DNA from: Porpolomopsis calyptriformis
Lineage: Eukaryota; Basidiomycota; Agaricomycetes; Agaricales; Hygrophoraceae
Length of the DNA: 64,000 nt
Assembly (NCBI GenBank): GCA_951640195.1
Contig: OX621166.1
Span: 984,501-1,048,500, forward strand
Reading direction: 5' to 3'
Both the position numbers and the translations under genes were made by a program. Shown here in pieces: positions 45,147 through 55,805 of the stretch (position 1 is its first letter; each line of letters starts with the position of its first letter). The notes under the pieces were generated by a model. The model saw nothing but the letters and a program-made list of their open reading frames with translations. It had not been told where the DNA came from and made no database searches.

Positions 45147-45827
45147 TCACTCTGGTGTTTCCCGTCGCAAGAATAGCATATCGATAGCAGCTGAGAACGC
45201 GGCGAACGCTAACCCCCCACCAAACGCGGCTTTGGGGCCCGAGTTTCGCGCCAGTACACCACCGGCAATGAATCCGGAAGCGACGGAATTGATAATATCG
45301 TTTTTAGCGCGATACTAGTAGATTAATGAGGACGATTTAGATCTCGTTCATAAGATTGGATAGAGGAAATCACTCACTGATTCGATCACGCACTCGATCC
45401 CGGCAAACAACGCGCCGACTTTGCCAAAACCTTTCCCACTTTTCCACATCCCCTTCCCCATGTCCTTCAATACCTCCCTCGCCTTTTGTCCTGCGTTCAG
45501 CCCGGCCTGGGTTTGTTGTCGGAGATACGGATCTTCGTATGCGAACGACGCAGACATTAGTGAGAAAAAAGCGCCAAGGCCGAACCCTTCATGATAGATG
45601 TAATCCGGATATAAAATTGACTCTGAGAAAGAAAACCGACCGGCACCCCCTGCGGCAACCGTCTTCACTATACACGACTCCATGCCCATCGCCATGTACT
45701 TTTCCCATTTCTTCGATTGCTCCAAGGCCGTGCGGTCTTCTTCTGTGAACCCTGGGGGAAGGGGTTCCTTCCCAGCGGGATAGATTGGTACCGGGAACGG
45801 ATGCCGTACTGGGAAACCTGCGTTCAT
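45147..45827 (-). CDS. TIM22: TIM22, channel subunit of the mitochondrial carrier translocase
   Basis: It starts [19 protein letters not shown] at 45827, which gives the usual family length of about 190 residues after two introns (about 45600 and 45320-45370). Conserved features are [15 protein letters not shown] (first membrane helix with its Cys), [35 protein letters not shown] and [14 protein letters not shown] ending in FLRRE. This is the Tim17/Tim22/Tim23 fold with four membrane helices. It inserts carrier proteins into the inner mitochondrial membrane. The frame extends further upstream without a conserved segment, so longer starts are not preferred. Confidence 0.9.
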
Positions 45828-46222
45828 AGGATCCACAGAGAGCAAGGCTGAAAGAAAAAAGCATGCTTTCCTTTTTAGGACATTTGGTACTATTTGTCTG
45901 GCACTACCGCCATCTGTGGTTCCTGCCGGTCTGATAATCGTACTGGGGGTTGAATTTCGTCTGTTCTGTGGAAAACCTCGCCTGCTAACACTCCTGACCC
46001 ATTTGAAGAGGTGTACACGCCAATGCAAGAAAATAGGGGCTATATGTCCCGATTTAGAAATGTCGGAAGTCTCTAACCCAACTTCCGCTTCCGAGTCCGC
46101 ATCCGACCCTTCATCCGAGCATCCGACATCCGCTGTTGACGTCATTCCGAGTTTACAATGTCTATAAAACCCGTCCTGTTCCAACCCGTTAACTTATCTC
46201 TTCTTCTTCCACACCACCAATC

Positions 46223-47750
46223 ATGCTTCTCAACTTTGCTACTCTCATTGCTATCCTTCCCTTCTTCGTTGCTGCCGCACCCCTTCCCACACCACCGCGT
46301 GGTGCTAGGATCCCCATCAACAAACGCTCTTTCTTATCAAACGCCGACGGTTCTGTGAACTTGGAGGCACTCAAACTACACTTGGCCAACGCGCAAGAGT
46401 AAGTTCTTCACATGTTTGTCGGATCAGCATATTGACCCTTGGCAGAAAACTCCAACGTGGTGTGGATACAATGGCGCGAAATGAGCATTCAAATCATAAT
46501 CTCTTCATCGACTCTAAATCTATAACTCCTAAACCCTCGAGTCGTATTCCTCTCACTGATGACGCTGGCCAACTATGGTCTGGTACCATTTCGGTTGGGA
46601 CCCCTCCCGTCGCTTACACTGGTTAGCACCACGCTCTCTTCTGTAATTATACGTCACTGATCATCATTGATAACCAGTCGACTTTGATACCGGCAGCAGC
46701 GACCTTTTCTTATCAGGTCCTTCCTGTGACGCCTCTTGCGACGGCCACAGTATTTATAACCCAGCCGCCTCCACAACCTCTAAAGACCTCGGAAAGACTT
46801 TCTACCTCAGATACGGAGATGGTTCTTCCGTCACTGGCGAACAATGGAAGGACACTGTCACTATTGCTGGGCTTTCTGTAGGCTTACACACCCCTCTTGT
46901 CCTAATCCTCAACTAACGCTCGCCTTCTGTAGGCCCAACAACAAACACTAGGCGCCGCGAACAAATATTCCCCTGGTTTTGCCAAGGATGAATACCCCCC
47001 TGACGGTCTCATGGGCATGGCATTCCAATCCATCTCCATATACGACTCCAGCCCAGTATTCCAGACCCTTGTCACACAAGGGTCCACCTCGCCAGTTTTT
47101 TCTTTCAAACTCGCCACTTCCGGCTCTGAACTGTACATTGGCGGTTCCAACCCCGACCTATACACCGGTTCATTCACCTACACACCTGTCACAAATCAGG
47201 GCTATTGGCAGGTCACCCTGGGCTCGGTAAACGTGGGAGGCAAGAGTGTTGTTAATGCCACCACCTCCATCATCGATACCGGCACGACGCTCATCATTGG
47301 CGAGGCAGCGGGTGTCGCAGAGTTCTACAAGAACATCCCAGGCGCCCAGGATGCTTCCGCGACGATTGGTCCGGGATTCTACACGGGTATGTCAATCATC
47401 TCTTGACGCTTCATTCGGGTCGATCCTTAATGGTGGCCCCCCTTTGCAGTTTCCTGCGATTCTATTCCTTCGCTCAACCTCAGCTTCACATTTGGTGGAA
47501 GATCATTCCCTATTTCCCCTTCTACATTTAACCTTGGCCGCGTCAGTTCCGACTCCTCTGAATGTGTCGGCGGTATCGCCACTAGTCCTGTTGCCTCAAG
47601 TGGGTATCCTTGCTTCCATCACATGCGTGCCCTGATGCTCATGGTTGTTCATTCACAGTCGGCTGGGTTATAGGCGACGTTTTCCTCAAAAATGTATACA
47701 CCACTTTCGACTTTGGGAATGCGCAAGTGGGCTTTGCTACCCTTGCGTAA
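46223..47750 (+). CDS. Secreted pepsin-type aspartic protease (family A1)
   Basis: It starts MLLNFATLIAILPFFVAAAP, a signal peptide with an Ala-rich cleavage region. A propeptide ending near the first intron follows. The first catalytic site is VDFDTGSSDLF (about 46680-46710) and the second is IIDTGTTLIIG (about 47270-47300). Other family features are YGDGSSVTGEQW and DGLMGMAFQSIS. Five or six short introns interrupt the gene, and the last exon begins GWVIGDVFLKNVYTTFDFG. Both aspartates are intact, so an active extracellular or vacuolar protease is likely. It diverges from TIM22 with about 395 bp between starts. Confidence 0.9.
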
Positions 47751-48073
47751 GCGGCCTGGCGCCGATATTGATATCATACACCCCTCATCCTTCCCATCCT
47801 TCCCATGCTTTCATTGTTGTCATTGTAGCAAATATTTCTTCCCCACCTCCACTCAACGAACATTGTATATTTTATCTGCATCACCAATAGACTCAGTTCA
47901 ATCATGCCGGCGTGTGAAGAATGAGTCGTCTGTATTTTGACGTGCCACCTTTAGCTCATGTTCAATTCCTTCAGTGCAACGCCACGCGTCGAAAAGATGC
48001 TTTCTAGGTGAAATTTTGACAATCAATCGTAAATAGTTTTTTTTTACTGGTTTCATGCCATGGGATTCGAGAG
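47751..48073. other. Convergent intergenic region
   Basis: About 320 bases between the stop of the aspartic protease (plus) and the stop of the phosphotransferase-like gene (minus). T-rich stretches are present. No gene was seen. Confidence 0.4.
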
Positions 48074-49623
48074 TCAAAGTTTCGAGTTGAGAGGGATGCG
48101 AATGCCTTCATCTTCCAGCGCCAATCTAGCGAGATTCCCAATGACCGGGAAGATGCGTGGATGTGTGAATGCATTTTCCGAGCTAGCCTGGCGACGAGCA
48201 TAGCGTGCCGCAATGCCCTGGGAAATGACAGCAAGCTATACAAAATGCCCAGATGTTACGGTAGTGTCAAGGTTTGAGACTGTTGTTTACACGCACGCGG
48301 AAGATTGTCCAGCTCCGGACAAACACCATCTCCACGATTGGATACGGTTGGTTGGCAAGACGGGAGTACTCTCGTTCAAGTTCTTCTAGTCCAATAGGGA
48401 CGTCTTGTTGGCTATTCTTGAATCCTATCAAGAGGTTAAAGCGGGAAAATATGGGGTCATTCGGGAGGTCATTAGTGTCGATTGTCCATGGTTGGGTCAG
48501 GTTTCCAAAATCTGCAAGCTGAAAGAGTGCAAACGTCGATTAGTAAACGACTTCCTTTTGACCGTTCACCGACCGCACCGGACTACCGAGTGTACACAAC
48601 TCCCAGTCGAGTATCCCAATTACACGGTTTTCCGAGGGGTGGAAGACCAGATTATCCATTTTGTAGTCCCCGTGGACGATCCGAAGCCCCGTCTTACTTT
48701 CGTCCGGAAGGTGTTCTCGGTACCACGAAATCAACTCATCAAAATACGGAATTTTCCCGGTCCGCCGACCAGTCTCCACATCTACTGCTTCGGATTGAGC
48801 GGCAGAAACTTTGCTCAGGGACTTGATTTGTCGAGGAAAATAGTCCGTGTTGGGCCCAAAGTTGGAAATGCCAAGGGTGACGGGTGACAATGAGGACAAA
48901 GCAGCGAGCGTCCTTACAGCGGAGAGCCAGCTGTGGTCGACAGTGAAACATTCAGTTGCAAATAATAAAGGAGACGAGAAGATGATGGTACCATTCTCGT
49001 CTATCTGTTGGTGGGAGCCCTGTGAGTGCGGGGTCCGTGAAGATGCGTCCGTCTAAGAACTCCATGATGTAGAAGGGTGTTCCAATCACATTGCCGTCTG
49101 TACAAAGTATGAAGGGTTGAGGGACAGGTACAATTTGAGAAGGCGGGGTGGAGGGTTTGGTGTTGTGTTTGTGAAGAGCGCGAAGGATTGTGTATTCTCG
49201 TTCTATTTGATGGGCGGTCTTTGATAGAAGTTGTCCGGCGGGCTTTTTGCGAAGCACAAACCGTTGCTTGCTATACATGGCGGAAATCAGTAGGGAATAG
49301 CAGGGACTTCTGGAGGCGTCAATGAACACACGCTGAGTCTGTTAGAAAGTAGGTAGGATTGGACTGCGCGAGGTTGGTGTCAGCAGACTGCTTGCATCTC
49401 GATACATTCACAATAACATACTTGGCCAAACTGGGTCCAGAGACATGAGTGGATGATGGGTAATTGAGGGTCGCCGATGTTTGCTTACCTTGAACTGCTT
49501 CACTTCGATAGGCGCACGGATGTGTTTTACGTTTCGGATAATGTATGAATTCAGCTTTTCGATGTCGATGGTTGCTCTCACTTCCCCATACTCCCCCCCA
49601 ATTCTTGGTGACTTGTTGGACAT
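48074..49623 (-). CDS. Aminoglycoside-phosphotransferase-like kinase (ACAD10/11 N-domain type)
   Basis: It starts MSNKSPRIGGEYGEV at 49623. After introns, KQRFVLRKKPAGQLL holds the ATP-binding lysine and PFYIMEFLDGRIF is the hinge. The catalytic loop is IVHGDYKMDNLVF (about 48660), and ILDWELCTLGSP supplies the metal-binding Asp. The C-terminal part has IPVIGNLARLALEDEGIRIP-like sequence. This is the APH fold of proteins related to the kinase domain of ACAD10/ACAD11, which act in mitochondrial or peroxisomal hydroxy-acyl-CoA breakdown. Here no dehydrogenase domain follows. The substrate is not known from sequence. Confidence 0.85.
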
Positions 49624-50122
49624 GTTCGTGGAGGAAACTAGCTAAATTTATGCTCAGAGTAGAATCACTACCCGTTCGATCAGCTAGGCAATCAAGAGGT
49701 CATAAGCGTCCACGTGAGTCTCGAATCCCGGTTAGGAGAAACCTAGCTATCAACTCGAAGGTAAAGGCATATGTTCAGACTGCTGCTGCATATTCAACGC
49801 GCGAAGTAAAACTCTTGCTGGGAGCGAATGGAATTCTTGGCTCAAAATGCCAGTTTGATCGAATACTTTTTGATGAGACGGACACCCATCAGGCTGTTGC
49901 CTGTCTCAACGCCTCGGTTTCGACGCAAAACGCGTTTCTCAATGCGAATATCTCTGGCGATGTAGACAACATCGTTCGGGACTATCGAAAGCTGTCGCAC
50001 TCCGGAAGTTTCCACAGCCGCACGGATTACGTCAGACAGCGACCTCAAAATTTTCTGCTTTTTTTTGCAATTTTTTTTGTTCCTCCGGTACCTCAGCCAG
50101 TCTCACCCTTTATCAGTCCCAA
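49624..50122. promoter_or_regulatory. Divergent upstream region of kinase-like gene and SSC1
   Basis: About 500 bases with no supported gene. A long T-rich run at 50056-50079 lies shortly before the SSC1 start. A frame across 49545-50180 has no recognisable domain and overlaps both gene starts. Confidence 0.45.
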
Positions 50123-52656
50123 ATGTTCACCACAATTCGCTCTTTTCGTGCTGTCGCACGCACCAGTCTCTGTGCTGTAAGTCATGTCCCACTAACCAAT
50201 TTCCGTCTCCTACATACTTCATTATGAAGGGTATTCCATCACGGCCTATGGTCGTGAGGAACATGAACTCAAAAGTCAATGGTCTGTTCATTTCCATTGC
50301 CCAAGTTAATCTTTTTGACACTATGGATTCTATGCAGGCCCTGTCGTGGGTATTGACTTGGGGACAACCAACTCCTGTGTCTCTGTCATGGAAGGCAAGA
50401 CAGCCCGGGTGATTGAGAACTCGGAAGGCGCACGGACGACACCTTCCGTTGTTGCTTTTACAAAACACGGTGAACGCCTTGTTGGCTTGCCTGCCAAGCG
50501 CCAAGCCGTCGTTAATTCCACCAATACCGTCTTCGCTTTCAAGCGGCTTATTGGTCGGCAGTTCAAGGATAAGGAAGTAAAGGACGACATGGCCCACTGG
50601 TGCGTGATATTTCTGCGTCCTATTCTGTCGCTGTCCGTCTTAATGTTCTCCTCTTTGAAGGCCTTTCAAAGTTGTGGCTAAATCGGATGGTCGGCCAGCG
50701 GTCGAAGTTGACAGTGGTGATAAAAGACAACAATTCGTGAGTTGCTCGAATCAGTTGCACACAACGGCTACTCAAATTCCGTTAGTCTGCCGAAGAATTG
50801 TCATCCATGATTCTCGCCAAGATGCGTGAAACTGCGGAGCAGTACCTGAATAAGAAAGTCAAGTGCGTTCAAAGCCGTAAAGAAATTCAAGAAATTCCAT
50901 CAACCATCTTTTTTTTAGTCACGCGGTCATCACTGTTCCAGCTTACTTTAACGATGCCCAACGACAAGCTACAAAAGACGCCGGTCAAATTGCAGGTCTT
51001 GACGTTCTCCGTGTCATAAACGAGCCAACGGCTGCTGCCCTTGCATACGGTCTCGATCGCTCCCAATCATCCATCATCGCGGTGTACGATCTCGGTGGAG
51101 GCACCTTCGATATTTCAATATTGGAAATGCAGAAAGGCGTCTTTGAGGTCAAATCCACTAACGGTGATACCCATCTGGGCGGTGAAGACTTCGACGTTTA
51201 TCTTGTCAATCACTTGTTGAGCGAATTCAAGAAGGAGACCGGTATTGACCTCAATGGAGATCGCATGGCCATCCAGCGAATTCGCGAAGCCGCTGAGAAG
51301 GCCAAAATCGAGCTTTCCTCAACATCGCAAACTGAGGTTAACTTACCCTTCATTACGGCTGATGCCACGGGCCCCAAGCATATCAACACGAAACTGCTGC
51401 GATCCCAGTTTGAAAATTTGGTTTCCCCCTTGGTTCAGCGGACGGTCGAGCCTTGCAAAAAAGCCTTGAATGATGCAGGTATCAAAGCTAGTGAAATTGA
51501 CGAAGTCATTCTGGTCGGCGGCATGACGCGTATGCCCCGTGTTGTCGAAACTGTAAAGGGAATCTTCGGTCGTGAACCAAGCAAGGGTGTCAACCCTGAT
51601 GAGGCTGTCGCTATCGGTGCCGCTATTCAGGGTGGTGTACTAGCTGGCCATGTCACAGATATTCTTTTGCTGGATGTTACTCCTCTCTCCCTAGGTTCGT
51701 TCCTCTGACATGTTTCTGTACGCAGCTAACTGATGATCATCAGGTATCGAGACTCTTGGCGGTATCATGACCAAGCTCATCTCTCGTAACACCACCATCC
51801 CGACCAAGAAGTCCCAGGTCTTCTCCACTGCTGCCGACGGTCAGACTGCCATTGAGGTCAAGATCTATCAGGGTGAGCGTGAACTCGTACGGGATAACAA
51901 GCTCCTCGGAAATTTCAACCTCGTTGGCATTCCTCCCGCGCCCAAAGGTGTCCCCCAGATTGAAATTACATTTGACATTGATGCCGGTGAGCCTGACCAT
52001 ACATATCTGGTCACCTTTCCACTGAATGTGAGTATCATTGTAGATGGTATTGTTAACGTTTCAGCCAAGGACAAAGCTACGAATAAGGATCAGTCAATGA
52101 CCATCGCATCGTCGTCTGGCCTGAGCGACAAAGACATCGAGAAGATGGTTGCCGAGGCCGAACAATATGCCGAAACCGATAAGGCTCGCAGGTCTCTGAT
52201 CGAGGAAGCCAATAAGGCTGACTCCGTTTGTGCTGATACCGAGAAAGGTGATAGCCCTATTTCTTGGCGACATTCTCCGCAGTCATGCTAACTCTGGCGA
52301 TTTTGGCAGCCATGAACGAGTTTAAAGATCAGGTCGACGCCACCGAGAAGGAGAAGGTTACCAAACTTGTCGCTGAGCTGAGGGCGATTGCTGTCAAGGG
52401 ACAGGCTGGAGATCCTTCAGTAACCGCAGATGCAATCCGAGAGAAAATAAACGAGACACAGCAAGCATCCTTGGGACTCTTCCAAAAGGTTCGTTTCTCC
52501 TGTTCCTTTCTGACGCGAGCTGTGCTCTCAACCTTGTGGTTCTCCTTGCAGGTATACGAAAAGAAGAGCGCAGAGAAAAATGCTTCGGAGTCGTCAGAAC
52601 CAGAACCAGAACCAGAAAGCGAAGAGAAGAAGGATGACGAGAAGAAGTCGAGTTAA
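50123..52656 (+). CDS. SSC1: Mitochondrial Hsp70 (Ssc1/mortalin)
   Basis: It starts [18 protein letters not shown], an amphipathic Arg-rich presequence. After introns the ATPase domain begins [15 protein letters not shown]. Further signatures are [27 protein letters not shown] (about 51082-51120) and [11 protein letters not shown] (about 51508-51540). The substrate-binding domain contains the mitochondrial-type [17 protein letters not shown] (across an intron at 51695-51742). The lid and an acidic tail rich in Glu-Pro repeats and Lys complete it, ending at 52656. It drives preprotein import through Tim44 and folds proteins in the matrix. At least seven exons and all motifs are intact. Confidence 0.95.
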
Positions 52657-53037
52657 ATTTTCCAGTTTTCTCATGCGTGGTGTTCCTCTCGGCTTCCCAT
52701 CTGACGACTTTTTCGATCTTTACGCACCGCACTTAGACCACCGAAAAGTACATTCACCCACTCCCTGCATCATCCTATACAATACGTCACACCATGGATT
52801 GCCGTCGGCGACATATTATATTATATTCACCTCCTCACCTCCCCACCCTCACCCCAACTCAATTATACACTTGATCCTCTTGTTTATGCTGTCTTTACGT
52901 TTTTTGTTTTCACCTCGTAGCGGTAATTGCAGTGAAACTGGAGGTTAGAACGTAACAACCACACATGCATATTAAAAATTCCTATACACAGTAGGCTCGA
53001 ACTTCCACAAACCAGAGCAAAAATAATCCACCACCCA
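52657..53037. other. Convergent intergenic region
   Basis: About 380 bases holding the 3' regions of SSC1 (plus) and the following minus-strand gene. It is CT-rich. No gene was seen. Confidence 0.4.
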
Positions 53038-53637
53038 TTAATAACGGATCGGGAGTTGCTCGTCAGTGACAACCTGGTTCAAGACCGACACCCTCCTAGC
53101 TTCAAATTCGGGATTTTTAAGAGTGGCAAAGGAAGCATCTGGGTTAATCCTTGAAGAAGCATAGATTTATCAATCAGTTGATGCTAATAATCACGGACAG
53201 AAACTTACGTGACGTTAAGGGCAGAAGTGACTTTGCGCTGAGTCGGTCCTGGCAAGATGCCCATCTTCTCGACGATGGTAGCATCAAAGAAGATGCTCAC
53301 CAAACCAGACTATAAAAATTTCATGATAAAATAAAAAATGTCAACTTCGACAGCGCACTGTCATACACACCTGTTTGGGCTTGACCTTATCATCAGGAAC
53401 CTCAATAGATGCATCGAACTTGACGGTCGCCGATTGATTGTTCAAGGCGCCCTTTGTCTGGAGCTGCGCCTTGTAATCATCGCGAGAGAGAGGGCATCCA
53501 TTAAGGGTGATATTGGCATCCTGGGACAAGAAGTTGTCAAATGCCTGGTCAAAGTCATCCTGTGTGGACGCCTGGAGGATTGCTGTCAATCGGCCCTCGG
53601 TCCAGCTGGTGAGAGTTGGGGGGAGATAGATGGCCAT
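53038..53637 (-). CDS. Small hypothetical protein, three exons, possibly SnoaL/NTF2-like
   Basis: It starts MAIYLPPTLTSWTEGRLTAI at 53637. The exons join at about 53370/53312 and 53210/53150, and the protein ends EQLPIRY at 53038, about 160 residues. The segment AFDNFLSQDANITLNGCPLS followed by RDDYKAQLQTK resembles the start of small NTF2-like or SnoaL-like fungal proteins, but no catalytic residue is assignable. No transmembrane segment or signal peptide was seen. The gene ends 381 bp from SSC1 in convergent orientation. Confidence 0.65.
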
Positions 53638-53961
53638 GACGATATATTGTTTGAGTGAGAGGTAAGCTGGCGATTGAAGCTTTGAAAATGGGTTGAATTG
53701 ACAGTCCACAGTCATTGACGGTAGTCATATTTATGCCCTCTCCAAGTCGAGTCCCTCCCTCCGGGAGTATGATAGTTCCATTGACCGAGTACGTCGGAGA
53801 AAAGGTCATGGTGTCCCACTGGAGCTATGGCAGTGTATATCAATCAAAGCCGATGAGAGACAAGCTAGCTACCGTTCAAATGCCAAGCCAAGAGGATTGA
53901 TCAGGGGCTAAATTTCCTTTTTGGTCTGTATATCTCAGGCGTTATTTAATCTCCGAATTGT
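53638..53961. other. Intergenic, ends with left copy of GAATTGT
   Basis: About 320 bases upstream of the small minus-strand gene. The 7-bp GAATTGT (53955-53961) directly precedes the transposon described next. No gene is supported. Confidence 0.5.
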
Positions 53962-54159
53962 ATGAAGGGCGGTATCGGACAAAAACATTTACTTGCCGCG
54001 GTGTAAATTTATTTGCCGATTGTGTAATTTATTCGGAGAACATCCTGTGAACCTTCCAAAATCTTGACAAACTTACCAAGATACGTCCGATTTTTCGTCG
54101 ATTTCCAGAAAGATTTCAAGATTTCCAAAAGATCCGTCGAAATCTCCAGCCATGTCACT

Positions 54160-54345
54160 ACAACTCTTCACAGCGTTTGCTGAACTTCCCGGGAAAATCC
54201 TATAACTTTACCAGACATCAGCGCAAACCTTCCGCAAAGTTTATCAAACTTCCCGGAAAGGTCAGTTAAACTTCCAGTGCAGTTGATGAAACTTTCCGCA
54301 ACATCCACAAACTTCCCGCGCAGTTGGCCAGGACTTCCACGCACG
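54160..54345. repeat. Left subterminal array of about 21-bp units
   Basis: Degenerate units of the form AAACTTCCCGNNNAGTTNNNC repeat about every 21 bases on the plus strand. The reverse complement matches the units near the right end of the transposon (GGAAAGTTTGATAAANNCTCC). Such arrays can be transposase-binding sites. Confidence 0.7.
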
Positions 54346-54359
54346 CCCTTTCAAGTCAC

Positions 54360-55570
54360 AAGGATGATTCGATGAGGCTGGGACACTCCACTTAGCTGGC
54401 AGAGAGCACCATCTGGGTGCCAATCACCCAGACACGCTTACGTTGGTGAGTAACCTCTTTACCAGTCTACGATGCGACGAGGCTGAGACACACTTCAATC
54501 GGGCATTAGCTGGCAGAGAGAAACATCTGGGTGCCAATCACCCATTCACGCTTGCATCAGTGAGCAACCTGTCAGGCGTTTACCAATCACCAGGACGATA
54601 CAGCGAGGCCAAGACCCTCTTCAAGCAGGTATTAGCTAGTTAGCGGTTGCGAGGACCCTCTAGGTGCGTACCACCCATTCACACTTACATCGGTGAGCAG
54701 CCTTTCAGGTGCTTACGACTCACAAGGGATGATACAGCGAAGTTGAAACACTCTCCAAGCAGGTGTTAGTTGGCTGAGAGGACCATCTGGGTGCTGATCA
54801 CTCATTCACGCTTACATTGGTGAGCAACCTCACAGACGTTTACGACTCACAGGGGACAATACGACCAAGCTGAAACCCTCTTCGAGCAGGCATTATCTGG
54901 CTACTAGGACTGTCTGGGTGCCAATCACCCACCAGCTCTTACGTCGATCAACAACCTCGCACTTGTTCACAACTCCCGAGGACGATACGACGAAGCTAAG
55001 GTACTCTTCAAATCGGCGTTAGCTGGTTCCAAGGACCATCTAGGTTCGGACCACCCAGACGGGCTTACATGTGTGAACACCCTCGCGGACGTTTACAAGT
55101 TGCAAGGATGATCCAAGGGGGCTGAGTCACTCTCCAAGCAGGCTGTAGCTAGCCGCAAGGAACATCTGACCACGCAGACACGCTTGCAGCGGTGAGTAAC
55201 CTTGCACCTTTTTTTACAACTCACGAGGACGATATGACTAGGCTGAGACTCTCCGCTGACAAAGAGGACCATCTAGGTGCGGACCACCCAACCACTCTTA
55301 CGTCAATGAACAATCTCGCAGACGTTTATGACTCACAAGGGACGATACGACGAGGCTGGGATGTTCTCCAAGAGCAGGACTAGCTGGAAGAGATGACCAT
55401 CTGGACGCTGACCACCCTTCCACTCTTACGTTGATGGATGGCCTCGCAGGCGTTTATGACTCACAAGGGACGATACGACAAGGCCAAGACCCTCTTCAAG
55501 GATGCATTAGTTGGCTACAAGGACCGTCTGGGTACTGATCATCCATCCACGCTTACGTTCAAAGTTGTGC
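54360..55570 (+). pseudogene. Decayed tetratricopeptide (kinesin-light-chain-type) array
   Basis: At least eight tandem units of about 126 bp encode degenerate 42-residue TPRs. The pattern is G-R-Y-x-E-A-x-x-L-F-K-x-A-L-A, then H-L-G-A-x-H-P-x-T-L-T-S-V-x-N-L-A-x-V-Y. Unit examples are REKHLGANHPFTLASVSNL (54515-54570) and KDHLGSDHPDGLTCVNTL (55035-55085). Stops and frame changes occur in most units, so no long protein is made. In fungi such TPRs form the sensor end of NLR proteins. Here no NACHT or NB-ARC domain is attached and the array lies inside the transposon. Confidence 0.78.
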
Positions 55571-55805
55571 GATGCAATGCCAATTGGAGGACGCGTGCAA
55601 CAATACAGTATAGAATATGGCTGATACAGTGAATGGTCGTATAGTATGTTATACAGTGTGGTAAAGTAACAAGCGGCAATGGCAGTAATGTGGTGATTCT
55701 TGCAGTGGTATGTGAATAAAGATAAAGTGTGCGGGCAGTAGAATGTGAACGAAGGAAATATGGCGGAATTACGGAAAAGGATGTTAGGCATGAGGGAAGG
55801 GAAAA

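Noticed and set aside
45828..46184. Upstream extension of the TIM22 frame
   Set aside because: The frame stays open for about 120 codons upstream, but it is unlike TIM22, would overlap the protease promoter and makes the protein too long for the family.
49545..50180. 211-codon plus-strand frame before SSC1
   Set aside because: It overlaps the first exon of the kinase-like gene antisense and the SSC1 start in another frame, with no domain seen.
54160..55570. Tandem repeats that could suggest a CRISPR array
   Set aside because: The units are contiguous coding TPR repeats and a 21-bp array, without regular spacers. The genome is eukaryotic.
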